A DNA stretch of 10,796 bases from Chloroflexia bacterium (GCA_013698305.1 JACCVC010000155.1:1-10796); one strand, 5' to 3'; counted from the first letter of the stretch, positions 1 through 7,766 are shown. The notes: generated from the letters alone by a model not told the origin. Numbers and translations: made by a program.

Positions 1-187
1 ACGTCATCGAGCCGGGTGGTTGTCATGGGAGAAACTCCTGTCGAGTAGAATTGGCGCAACACCGCCGTCATCTATTGTCACCGAGAATGTCCGTTCCGGG
101 AACCAGCCAGGGTTAGAATGGGTCACAGCACATGAAGGCACGACAGAGCCAACCCGAGCCGATCGATCGTGGCAGCGCCAATGGGCG

Positions 188-1669
188 ATGGCTGTGATGC
201 GAGCGCTTTCTGGACTGATCCGCTGGCTGTCCCGATTTCCCTTTTTCCATAGCCTGCGGTTCCGGCTGACGCTGCTGGTGCTGCTGGCGTCGTTGCCCGC
301 GATCGGGCTGCTGCTGTACACCGCCAACCAGCAGCGGGATGATGCCCTCGCGGAAGGGCAGCTCGAGGCGATCCGGCTGGTCCGGCTGGCGGCGATCGAC
401 CAAAGGCGTATCTTCGACCAGGCGGAGCAGCTCCTGACCACCGTTGCCCGGCTACCGGAGGTTCGCGGCAACAACGCCGACCAGTGCTCGATGCTGATGG
501 CGGAGCTGATCGAGGCCAATCGCGAGTTCAATAACCTCGGTGTGCTCAATCGGGATCAATCGCTCTTCTGTTCCGCCGTCGAAGGAAGTGCAGGAGGTCT
601 TCTCAGGAATCCACAGTTCGCAGAGGACGCCTTTGCCGCCGACGATGTCGTGATCGGCACCTATGGGCTCGGCCCACTGTCCGATGAGCCAACAGTGACG
701 TATGCGGCGCCGGTGCCGGTGGGCGAGGGCGATCCCCAGCGCCTGGTGTTCGTGTCACTCAATCTCGGCGCGCTGAATACCTTCGCGAATATCGCCGACT
801 TGCCGGACGGGGCGGTACTCAGCGTTTACGACCGCACAGGTGTGCTGCTGCTCCGCTCTCCTGACGTCGAGGAGGAGTCAATGATCGGCGCCTCGTTCGC
901 TGACGATCCAGTGGTCCAGCGTATGATCTCGGATCCATCCGGTGCGCAATTGAGCCAGATCAACGATCCCGATGCCATCTTCTCGGGCGACTGGATCCAG
1001 ATTGGCGCTGGTGAAAGCGGGTTGCAGAACGCGGCGTTCATCACCGTGTCGCTGCCAAAGGAGGCGACCGTCGCCCGCGCCGACGAGAGCTTTCAGGAGA
1101 ACCTGAGCCGGCTGGGGCTGGCGGCGCTGATCGCAGTCGCGGCGGCCTGGGTCGGGGCTGACCTGTTCATGACGCGGGACGGTGAATCCCGCAAGGCGCT
1201 GGTAATGTCCGTCTACCGCGTGTTCGAGACGGGCGACCTGGCGCAGCTCGACGACATCGTTGCCGTCGATGTCGAGGACAGGACGCCAGCGCCGGGTCAG
1301 GCGGCTGGCCTTTCGGGGTACAAGCAGGTGGTGGCGCATTTCCGAGCCGCCTTTCCCAACGGGACGCTCGAGCCGGACGAGCTGCTGGCCGACAACGACA
1401 AGGTCGTGGCGCGGGTGACGCTGCGGGGTCGCCACATCGCCGAGTTCTTCGGGTCGCCTCCATCCGGAGAGAACGTCGTCGCGAACGGGATTGAGACGTT
1501 CCGTTTCGCCAACGGGGTGATCGTCGAGATGTGGAGCATGTTCGGTCCGATGTCGATCGTGGAGCTCCCGTCAAAGGTCGATCTGCCCGAGCAGCCGGAG
1601 CCGCGGCCACGGAAGGCGTCCTTGTGGAGACGGGCCTTCGGACGGGTGATCGGGAGGAGCCACGCATGA
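188..1669 (+). CDS. Cache-type membrane sensor fused to SnoaL-like domain
   Basis: Predicted receptor-like membrane protein of 493 residues. After a short basic N-terminus there is a first membrane segment (about residues 27-46, LTLLVLLASLPAIGLLLYTA). An extracytoplasmic region of about 260 residues follows, resembling the Cache/PDC sensor domains of Chloroflexota and proteobacterial receptors, including the LARLPEVRG-like helix and paired cysteines around QCSMLM and LFCSAV. A second membrane segment lies at about 309-328. A HAMP domain plus kinase or cyclase would be expected next; instead residues 334-459 look like a SnoaL-like/ester-cyclase fold, ending with the PPSGENV...GIETFRFANGVIVEMW pattern of that family. 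SnoaL-like folds bind small molecules or act as cyclases, so its role here is unknown. The frame stays open upstream to a TTG at 20, but residues before 188 do not resemble the family; ATG 188 or ATG 197 is preferred, with no strong Shine-Dalgarno for either. It overlaps the next gene by ATGA. Confidence 0.85.
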   Translation: MAVMRALSGLIRWLSRFPFFHSLRFRLTLLVLLASLPAIGLLLYTANQQRDDALAEGQLEAIRLVRLAAIDQRRIFDQAEQLLTTVARLPEVRGNNADQCSMLMAELIEANREFNNLGVLNRDQSLFCSAVEGSAGGLLRNPQFAEDAFAADDVVIGTYGLGPLSDEPTVTYAAPVPVGEGDPQRLVFVSLNLGALNTFANIADLPDGAVLSVYDRTGVLLLRSPDVEEESMIGASFADDPVVQRMISDPSGAQLSQINDPDAIFSGDWIQIGAGESGLQNAAFITVSLPKEATVARADESFQENLSRLGLAALIAVAAAWVGADLFMTRDGESRKALVMSVYRVFETGDLAQLDDIVAVDVEDRTPAPGQAAGLSGYKQVVAHFRAAFPNGTLEPDELLADNDKVVARVTLRGRHIAEFFGSPPSGENVVANGIETFRFANGVIVEMWSMFGPMSIVELPSKVDLPEQPEPRPRKASLWRRAFGRVIGRSHA

Positions 1670-2721
1670 TACGTCTCAATCAGGTGACGGGAACGCGGCT
1701 TGGGACGATCGAACGGATCGAGGGTGCCGTCATCTCCCCGTTGCCGCGGATCGTGGGCCAGCCCAACGCGACGTCCGGAATTCTTTCGACGATAAGGAGG
1801 ATACCGCGCTGGATGGTGCGGGGCTACCAACGGGTGAACGCGACGGACCTCGCCTCGGCGGTCGCGTTCCAGGCGATGGTGGCGGTGGTGCCGATGTTCC
1901 TGTTGCTGATCTCGGTGGCGGGCCTGTTCCTGCGCGATTCATCGGTGCTGCAACAGACGATCTACGCCATCGCGTGGATCCTGCCGTCGGGCTCATCAGG
2001 CGAGGCGTTCACCGCGGCGTTCGAAGCGCGGCGAAACAGCGGCCTGTTCGGCGCGTTGAGCCTGCTGGGATTCGCCTGGGTAGGGACCGGCTTCGTCAGC
2101 GCCATGGCGAGAAGCATGAACCGCATTTACGGCGTGCCGAACGCCGGATACCTGAAGGAGAAGCAGCGCGGATTCATCGTGATCCTCCTGTTCGCGCTGT
2201 TCTTCATGATCGCGTCGGCGTCGTCGATCGTCGCCACGTTCTTCGTTGGTGACAGCGAGCGGCTGCCAGCGTTCTTCCAGCAATGGGTCTTTGCCAGCGG
2301 ACGCGGGCAGCTTCTCCTCTATGCAGTCGCGGTGCTGGCGGCGTTCGGGCTGTTCATCACGATCTACCGGCTGGTGCCGAACGCGGGCCAGCGGATGCGT
2401 GATGTCTGGCCGGGTGCGGCGCTGTCATCGCTGCTGTTCCTGCTGGTGATTCTGGCGTTTCCGATCTACCTGCGGACGTCCGGCGGATTCAACCGCTTCG
2501 GGGTGGCGCTGGGGCTGCTGATGTTGATGGTGGCGATGTTCTACGCGCTGGCGCATGTGATCCTGTTTGGGTGCTACGTCAACGCGACCTGGCTGCAACA
2601 TCGACGGGAGCGGTCCCGGACGAAGAAGCGCCGCGAGCCAGAGGCCGGGTACGGATCGTCATTCACGCCTCGTGATCCGCACGCGGCGAGGACCGAGGTG
2701 ATGGACACGCCACTGCGGTGA
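1666..2721 (+). CDS. YihY/virulence factor BrkB family membrane protein
   Basis: A 351-residue inner-membrane protein of the YihY/BrkB family (once misannotated as RNase BN; molecular function still unsettled, transport is suspected). The family hallmark opening is visible at residues 59-88, ending ATDLASAVAFQAMVAVVPMF, a helix with small residues followed by a hydrophobic stretch. Further membrane segments lie at about 128-150, 168-195, 214-235, 250-268 and 276-306, giving the usual six. The IYRLVPNAGQRMRDVWPGA stretch at about 233-251 matches the conserved loop of the family. The C-terminus is basic and then disordered-looking. ATG 1666 overlaps the stop of the upstream gene and has a good GGAGGAG six bases before it. 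An internal ATG at 1813, preceded by AAGGAGG at 1794-1800 with long spacing, could give a shorter form lacking 49 residues. Translational coupling to the Cache-SnoaL gene is likely. Confidence 0.9.
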   Translation: MIRLNQVTGTRLGTIERIEGAVISPLPRIVGQPNATSGILSTIRRIPRWMVRGYQRVNATDLASAVAFQAMVAVVPMFLLLISVAGLFLRDSSVLQQTIYAIAWILPSGSSGEAFTAAFEARRNSGLFGALSLLGFAWVGTGFVSAMARSMNRIYGVPNAGYLKEKQRGFIVILLFALFFMIASASSIVATFFVGDSERLPAFFQQWVFASGRGQLLLYAVAVLAAFGLFITIYRLVPNAGQRMRDVWPGAALSSLLFLLVILAFPIYLRTSGGFNRFGVALGLLMLMVAMFYALAHVILFGCYVNATWLQHRRERSRTKKRREPEAGYGSSFTPRDPHAARTEVMDTPLR

Positions 2722-2728
2722 CGAAAGA

Positions 2729-2749
2729 GGGAGGCCACAAGGACCTCCC
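2729..2749. terminator. Weak hairpin after the YihY gene, possible terminator
   Basis: GGGAGG (2729-2734) pairs with CCTCCC (2744-2749), and CC/GG can extend the stem with one bulged A, leaving an ACAA loop. It lies just past the stop of the + strand gene and before the end of the convergent GH4 gene. No T-run follows on either strand, so rho-independent termination is not assured. Confidence 0.35.
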
Positions 2750-2795
2750 GGACGTGCGGGCCGTGCAGACCTCGGGCACAAGACTCGAGGTTACC

Positions 2796-2807
2796 GGGGC
2801 CGGCCCC
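2796..2807. repeat. 12-bp perfect GC palindrome between convergent genes
   Basis: GGGGCCGGCCCC is self-complementary and lies seven bases before the GH4 stop codon on the opposite strand. It could fold in transcripts from either side and assist termination between the converging genes. It is short and wholly G/C, so chance is also possible in this composition. Confidence 0.4.
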
Positions 2808-2813
2808 TCGCCG

Positions 2814-4247
2814 CTACCGGTATGCCGGCATCAAATCCCCATGGGCATCGATCAGGTCGTCGACCAGCGACACGATCTGGTCGAGATCGAGCTCGGCGGC
2901 GGTGTGTGGATCGAGCATCACCGCCTGGTAGATATGGTCACGGCGCCCCGTCAATGCCGCCTCGACGGTCAACCGCTGGACATTGATGTTTGTCTGCATC
3001 AGGGCCGCCAGCTGCGGCGGCAGGCTACCGACCTGCGTTGGTTGCACGCCATTCGTGTCCACCAGACAGGGAACTTCGACCACGCAGTCGGCGGGGAGGT
3101 TCTCGATCGCCCCATTGTTGCCAACGTTTCCGTAGATCACCCTGGGCTGACCGGTTTCCAAGCTGTGGATGATCAGGGTTCCGTACTCGCCGGAATGTGA
3201 TTGTGCCCGGTGGTTCCGGTCAGCCACAATCCGCTCCCGGAGCAACTCGGCCTCCTCCGGCTGGTTGACCGCCACCGCGGCAATGCGTCGTTCCCACATG
3301 CCGCTGGATTGAGAGGCCCGATTCGCCGCATACGCGTCCATCGCGCCGGGATCGTCCGAGAGCAGCGCGGTCCGCATGGTGGACCATTCCGCGATCTGGT
3401 CCTCGCAGCGGGTCGGATATTCATCGAGCGGAATACGGTACTGGTCGATCAGGTCCTGACGACCATCCTTGATGAACCAGGGCGTGTATTCGCTGAAATG
3501 CTCCGAAGATTCGGTCACGAAGTAGCCGAAATGGCGCAGGATGCTTGCCCGGACCCGCTCGAAGCCCGGAAAGTCGTCGTTGGCGGCGAGTTCCTTGAGC
3601 CGGGGATAGAGGTCGACACCCTTATGTTCGAAGCGCAGGAAGAACGCCATGTGATTGATGCCGGCGCAGTGGTAGTCGATCTCGGATGCCGGAATCTCCA
3701 GGACGTTGGCAAGCTCCCGCGCCGTGCCGAACACGCTGTGGCATAGACCGACCGTCCTGATGCCAGTGTTCCTGGTCATGGCCCAGGTCAACATCGCCAT
3801 TGGGTTGGAGTAGTTGAGCAGCAGCGCGTCCGGGCACAGCTCCTCCATGTCCCTGGCGATGTCGAGCATGACCGGAATGGTGCGGAGGCCGCGCATGATG
3901 CCACCGATGCCGAGCGTGTCCCCAATCGTCTGCCGCAGTCCATACTTCTTCGGGATTTCGAAGTCATTGATGGTGGCGGGGTCGTAGCCGCCGACCTGGA
4001 TCATGTTGATCACGTAGTCGGCGTCCTGGAGGGCTTCGCGGCGGTCGGTCGTCGTGCATATCGTCGGCGAGGCGCTCGCCGCATCGGCGACGCGGCGAGC
4101 GACGGTCGCGGAATCGCGGAGTCGGTCGGCGTCGATGTCCATCAGGTGAATCGTGGCCGAATGGAACTCGGGAAATGTCAGGAGATCGTAGAGCAACGCG
4201 CGGGCGAACACGGCGCTGCCGGCGCCGATGAATGCGATCCTGGCCAT
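2814..4247 (-). CDS. melA: GH4 family glycosidase, probable alpha-galactosidase
   Basis: A 477-residue member of glycoside hydrolase family 4, cytoplasmic enzymes that use NAD+ and Mn2+ in a redox-assisted elimination mechanism. The N-terminus IAFIGAGSAVFARALLYDL is the Rossmann dinucleotide-binding motif. NYSNPM lies at 145-150. The metal-site motif is CHSV with Cys169, and a second metal ligand is His199 in GINHM. IGDTLG around Asp110 and the SEYTPW segment (Tyr254) sit where the family has its acid/base residues. CHSV is the variant linked to alpha-galactosidases, whereas phospho-glycosidases carry CNVP or CDMP, so an unphosphorylated substrate is expected; this fits an ABC importer rather than a PTS partner. 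It is the last gene of the operon. ATG 4247 has a GGAG seven bases upstream. An alpha-glucosidase or alpha-glucuronidase specificity is less likely but not excluded. Confidence 0.93.
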   Translation of the reverse strand: MARIAFIGAGSAVFARALLYDLLTFPEFHSATIHLMDIDADRLRDSATVARRVADAASASPTICTTTDRREALQDADYVINMIQVGGYDPATINDFEIPKKYGLRQTIGDTLGIGGIMRGLRTIPVMLDIARDMEELCPDALLLNYSNPMAMLTWAMTRNTGIRTVGLCHSVFGTARELANVLEIPASEIDYHCAGINHMAFFLRFEHKGVDLYPRLKELAANDDFPGFERVRASILRHFGYFVTESSEHFSEYTPWFIKDGRQDLIDQYRIPLDEYPTRCEDQIAEWSTMRTALLSDDPGAMDAYAANRASQSSGMWERRIAAVAVNQPEEAELLRERIVADRNHRAQSHSGEYGTLIIHSLETGQPRVIYGNVGNNGAIENLPADCVVEVPCLVDTNGVQPTQVGSLPPQLAALMQTNINVQRLTVEAALTGRRDHIYQAVMLDPHTAAELDLDQIVSLVDDLIDAHGDLMPAYR

Positions 4248-4285
4248 GAGGTATCTCCAAACACTGACGTTCAGTCACGAGCAGC

Positions 4286-4322
4286 CGACGCAAGTGGCTC
4301 TGGAAAAGAGCCACTTGCGTCG
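4286..4322 (-). promoter_or_regulatory. 16-bp perfect intercistronic hairpin
   Basis: CGACGCAAGTGGCTCT (4286-4301) and AGAGCCACTTGCGTCG (4307-4322) are exact reverse complements around a five-base loop. The hairpin sits between the stop of the solute-binding protein gene (4354) and the start of the GH4 gene (4247). No T-run follows on the operon strand. The likeliest roles are protection of the upstream mRNA against 3' exonucleases, or partial attenuation, so that binding protein is made in excess over the enzyme; this differential-expression device is known in other binding-protein operons. A palindrome ACTGA-CGT-TCAGT lies just beyond it at 4263-4275. Confidence 0.75.
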
Positions 4323-4353
4323 TGGGCCACGTTTTGTGCCTCGGCGCAAGAAA

Positions 4354-5694
4354 CTAGAAGAGGTCGTTGATATCTTCGTTTGCCTCGGGCAAGGCTTCGG
4401 CGGCGGGTGCTTCGCCAAGCGCAACAGCCTGCATGGCGGCGGTCATGGTCGCAGTGTACTCGGAGGCATTGTCGGCGATCGGGAACAGGAACGTTCCGTT
4501 TTCCTGTTGCGCCTGCTCGAGGTACGGCGTGACGTCGAGCCCTTTCTCCTGGAACGCCGCGAGCGCGGTTTCAGCCGCTGCTGGAATCGCCGGGAAGACC
4601 ACGGCGGTGCCACCGACGATTTGCTGCGCCTCCGGCGATCCGAGGAACTTGACCCATTCCCAGGACTCTGCCTGATGCTCTGAGCCGGTCCAGATGGAGT
4701 CGGCGAGGCCGTTGAACATGCAGATTCGTCCTTCCGGACCCGTAGGCAGGTTGCCGAAGCCGAAGGGGAAGGTAATATTGTCGGCCATCCAGTTGATCAT
4801 CCACGAGCCATGGAAGATCAGCGCCGCGGTGCCAGCCGAGAAGACGGTTTCCACGTTCAGGCTGGCGACTTCTTCTTCCGGCGCGTTGAATCCGTCGACG
4901 AGTCCGAGATCAGCAAGTGACTGGATCGACTGGATCACGCGCTCATCGTCGAAGTGGTATTCCTCGCCCCACGGCTCGTCCATGAAGCGCCAACCAGTGG
5001 AGCAGGCAAACAGGCTCCAGGCGGTTTGGCCGTAGGCGTCACCGAGCCCCATGGCCAAGCCATACTGTGCCACGTTATCGCGGTCGAAATCGGGGCTGAG
5101 CCCGTTGTTACCGTTTTCGTCGAGCGTGAGCTGGGCGACAGTCTCGCGGAAGCTGCCGCCGTCGTCCGGATTCCAGGTCCACTCCGCGAACACCCCTGGT
5201 TCAAGGCCAGCGGTCGTGAGCATGTCCTCGTTGTAGATCACCGCGACGGTGTCCCAGTCCTTGGGCAGGCCGTAGCGAGCGCCATCGCGGCTCCAGAGGT
5301 CGGCGAGCTCACCCTCATATTGGGTGGTATCCACGCCATCTTCGTCGACGAATGGTTGAATATCGACGATCTGACCCAGGGAGACGAACTCCGGGTATTT
5401 GGCGAGATGGTTGGTGAAGACGTCGTAGTTGGATCCCGACAACATGCCGGTCTGGATGTTGGTCCAGTAGTCATCCCAGGCAAGCTGCTCGATCTCGATG
5501 GTGATGTTCGGGTTGGCCTCCGTGAACGCGTCGGCACACGCCTGGTAGGCGGGTAGCTGGTTCGCGTCCCACAGTCCGTAGCGCAGGGTGACCGCGTCCT
5601 GTGCCGCTGCGCTCTTGAGCAGCGCTGGCGCGAAGGGGGCGGCAGCGGCGGCAGCGGCGATGGTGCGTCGGTTCAGCTTTTTGTCCATGACCAT
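4354..5694 (-). CDS. CUT1 sugar ABC transporter solute-binding protein
   Basis: A 446-residue extracytoplasmic sugar-binding protein of the family 1 (MalE/UgpB-like) type, delivering substrate to the two permeases encoded just upstream. The N-terminus has a twin arginine (Arg9-Arg10, in LNRRTI), an alanine-rich stretch and a probable cleavage after AAA at residue 31, which suggests Tat export. No lipobox cysteine is present. The family signature YGLPKDWDT is at 141-149, and FSAGTAALIFHGSW at about 285-298 is the usual hinge/ligand-cleft segment. Aromatic residues are abundant, as expected for sugar stacking. A TTG at 5709 extends the frame by five codons, but GGAGAA lies about seven bases before ATG 5694, and ATG 5688 is a near alternative. 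The substrate is inferred from the GH4 neighbour to be an alpha-galactoside. Confidence 0.94.
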   Translation of the reverse strand: MVMDKKLNRRTIAAAAAAAPFAPALLKSAAAQDAVTLRYGLWDANQLPAYQACADAFTEANPNITIEIEQLAWDDYWTNIQTGMLSGSNYDVFTNHLAKYPEFVSLGQIVDIQPFVDEDGVDTTQYEGELADLWSRDGARYGLPKDWDTVAVIYNEDMLTTAGLEPGVFAEWTWNPDDGGSFRETVAQLTLDENGNNGLSPDFDRDNVAQYGLAMGLGDAYGQTAWSLFACSTGWRFMDEPWGEEYHFDDERVIQSIQSLADLGLVDGFNAPEEEVASLNVETVFSAGTAALIFHGSWMINWMADNITFPFGFGNLPTGPEGRICMFNGLADSIWTGSEHQAESWEWVKFLGSPEAQQIVGGTAVVFPAIPAAAETALAAFQEKGLDVTPYLEQAQQENGTFLFPIADNASEYTATMTAAMQAVALGEAPAAEALPEANEDINDLF

Positions 5695-5815
5695 GAATGT
5701 GTTCTCCAATCCGGGCGATGTGTCGAATGTGTCTGCGTCCTGGTAAACATTGGCGCGCGTTTCATCACTGACGTGGTGTATGGCTCTCCTTTCCGGTGTT
5801 GTTCACGGTCGTCAT

Positions 5816-6754
5816 CTATTTCACCCCGGTGAACTGCAGGGACGTGGCGATTCGCCGGCCGAGGAACAGGAAGATGACGATGATTGGAATCGCCGCGAGC
5901 AGGGTACCGGCCATCAGGCCGGGCCAGTCCGGAGACCCCTGCGGTGTCTGGGATCGGAACACGCTCAGCGCGACGGTCAGCACCCTCACGTCTTCGTCAC
6001 GCCCGACAAGGAATGGCCAGAAATAGTCGTTCCATTGGGTGATGAAGACGATGATGCCGAGCGTGAGCATGGGACCGCTGCTTAAGGGAAGGATGATTCG
6101 CGAGAAGATCTCGAAATAACCGGCTCCGTCGAGCTTTGCCGCTTCCTCCAGGTCACGGTTGATGCCGAGGAAGAACTGACGAAGGAAGAAGACGGCGAAT
6201 GGGGACATCAGGACAGTGGGAGCCACGATCCCCTGATAGGTATTGATCCAGCCGAGGTCGTAGATCAGCACGAAGTTCGGGATGAGGAGCACGACACCAG
6301 GGACCATGAGCGCCGCGAGGAACATGATGAAGACCGCGTTCCTCAGCGGGAAGTTGAGACGAGCGAGGGCGTAGGCTGCCATGGCGCTGAAGAATACCTG
6401 TCCGGCGGCGACAACGGTGGAGACCAGGGCGGTATTGAACAGATACTTCCAGAACGCGAAAGTCCTGCCGGAGCCGCCACTAGCGACGGCATCGCTGGTC
6501 GAGATCAGGCCGAGAGCCGCCCGGAAGTTGTCCAGGGTGAAGCCGACTGGAAGGAGGCTGGCTGGATTGGCCAACAGGTCGCGCTGTGTGGAAAGGGCCG
6601 TTCGCAGCGCCCAGTAAAACGGGAACAGGGTGAACAGAATAAGCAGGACAAGCACGACCCTGGCGATGGTCTGGTTGTGACGCGCCGAGTTGCCGACGAC
6701 CTGGTCGCGGGTGTCAGGTTCGACTGCGGAAGCCTGCAATGCCTCGTTGGCCAC
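5816..6754 (-). CDS. CUT1 sugar ABC permease, MalG-like
   Basis: A 312-residue inner-membrane permease of the MalG/UgpE type. A cytoplasmic N-terminal tail of about 30 residues precedes the first membrane segment (31-53), and five more follow. The cytoplasmic EAA loop is clear: EEAAKLDGAGYFEIF begins at 203, with Gly210 and the closing LP at 222-223, the docking site for the ATPase. The C-terminus ends in the TSLQFTGVK form common in this family. The start is GTG at 6754, with AAAGGAG six bases upstream. Only 36 bases separate it from the stop of the MalF-like permease gene, so the two are co-transcribed. The 121 bases that follow, up to the binding-protein start, hold no convincing terminator. 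Confidence 0.95.
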   Translation of the reverse strand: MANEALQASAVEPDTRDQVVGNSARHNQTIARVVLVLLILFTLFPFYWALRTALSTQRDLLANPASLLPVGFTLDNFRAALGLISTSDAVASGGSGRTFAFWKYLFNTALVSTVVAAGQVFFSAMAAYALARLNFPLRNAVFIMFLAALMVPGVVLLIPNFVLIYDLGWINTYQGIVAPTVLMSPFAVFFLRQFFLGINRDLEEAAKLDGAGYFEIFSRIILPLSSGPMLTLGIIVFITQWNDYFWPFLVGRDEDVRVLTVALSVFRSQTPQGSPDWPGLMAGTLLAAIPIIVIFLFLGRRIATSLQFTGVK

Positions 6755-6790
6755 GCGCTTCTCCTTTCAATGGAATACGACGTATCGACT

Positions 6791-7711
6791 TTATGAAAGG
6801 TCCGATTCGTTTGCGCGGAGGAGCCGCAGCTGGACCAGGCTCACGACGACCAGGATGGCGAACAGGATGATCGACGCAGCGGACGCGTAGCCGAAGTTGA
6901 AGCGCTCGAAGGCTTCCTGATAGATGTACCAGTAGATCACGCGCGTGGCATCGACCGGACCGCCTGACGTGGTCACGGCGATTGTGTCGAATATCTGGAA
7001 CGAGCCGACGATGCTGGTGATGAGGACGAATACCATGATCGGGCGGAGCAGCGGCAGCGTGATGTCGCGGAACATTTTGACTTCACTGGCGCCATCGAGA
7101 GCGCCAGCGTCATAGAGGTCCCTGGGAATGCGCTGCATGCCGGCGATCAATAGCAGCGCGGTGTAGCCGACGTGTCGCCAGATGTTGATGCCAGCGATCG
7201 AGGGCATCGCCTGGTCAACAGAACCCAGGAACGATTGGCTTGGCAGTCCGACGGCCTCGAAGAACTCGTTGACGATGCCCAGGCCCGGATCGAGGATCCA
7301 CAGGAAGAGCAGCGCGACGACGACATTTGGCATCAGCCATGGGAGCAGGAGTAGGCTGCGCCAGCCAGAGCCGCGCACGAAGCGATCGAACACGACGGCG
7401 ATAACGAGTGCGAGAACCGTTTGCAGGGGAATGTTGAGCAGCACGTAGTACAGCGTCACCCACATGGAGTGCCAGAACTCGTCGTCCTGGATGAGCTCGC
7501 GATAGTTTTCGAGTCCAATGTATTCTGGCTCTGTGAGGAGGTTCCATTCCGTGAGGCCGATGTAGAACCCACGCGCCGCCGGAAAGCCGAAAAACACGAC
7601 GAAGCCAATCAGCGCCGGCAACATGAACAGCCATGCCGCGAGCGTCTCGCCACGTCTCCACTCGTGCAGGAATCGCCGTTTCGGCTGGCTTGCGCTGCTC
7701 GTGACGCTCAT
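6791..7711 (-). CDS. CUT1 sugar ABC permease, MalF-like
   Basis: A permease of about 306 residues, of the MalF/UgpA type, first gene of the operon. Six membrane segments are visible, the first at about 24-44. Further marks are the NYREL segment after the first periplasmic loop, an EAA-type loop (DAGALDGASEV, starting at 201, closing with LP at 219-220) and the TSGGP signature at 248-252 that typifies this half of CUT1 permease pairs. The start is uncertain: ATG 7711 is used here; TTG 7717 would sit better behind the AGGAG nine bases upstream of it; GTG 7750 is possible but would add an uncharacteristic cysteine-containing stretch. No ATP-binding subunit is encoded next to the permeases, so an ATPase from elsewhere in the genome is presumed. 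Confidence 0.94.
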   Translation of the reverse strand: MSVTSSASQPKRRFLHEWRRGETLAAWLFMLPALIGFVVFFGFPAARGFYIGLTEWNLLTEPEYIGLENYRELIQDDEFWHSMWVTLYYVLLNIPLQTVLALVIAVVFDRFVRGSGWRSLLLLPWLMPNVVVALLFLWILDPGLGIVNEFFEAVGLPSQSFLGSVDQAMPSIAGINIWRHVGYTALLLIAGMQRIPRDLYDAGALDGASEVKMFRDITLPLLRPIMVFVLITSIVGSFQIFDTIAVTTSGGPVDATRVIYWYIYQEAFERFNFGYASAASIILFAILVVVSLVQLRLLRANESDLS

Positions 7712-7766
7712 ATCCAAATGCAAGCTCTCCTGGCAACACCGGAGTGTCACCGCGCCCGACGAATAG

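Noticed and set aside
1..48. Open frame from the left edge ending at TAG 46-48, possibly the end of an upstream + strand gene.
   Set aside because: Only 15 codons are visible, with no recognisable motif; a frame this short is easily open by chance.
114..119. TAGAAT as a -10 element for the left operon.
   Set aside because: No acceptable -35 hexamer at 16-18 bases upstream, so a promoter cannot be supported.
20..187. N-terminal extension of the Cache-SnoaL protein from TTG 20.
   Set aside because: The added 56 residues do not look like a membrane-protein N-terminus or match the receptor family, and no Shine-Dalgarno supports TTG; ATG 188 or 197 directly precedes the first membrane segment.
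2718..3746. Long + strand frames opposite the GH4 gene.
   Set aside because: They are antisense shadows of a gene with clear family motifs; G/C-rich third positions keep opposite frames open.
4954..5556. A 200-residue + strand frame opposite the solute-binding protein gene.
   Set aside because: Antisense shadow; the - strand frame has signal peptide and family signatures, the + frame has none.
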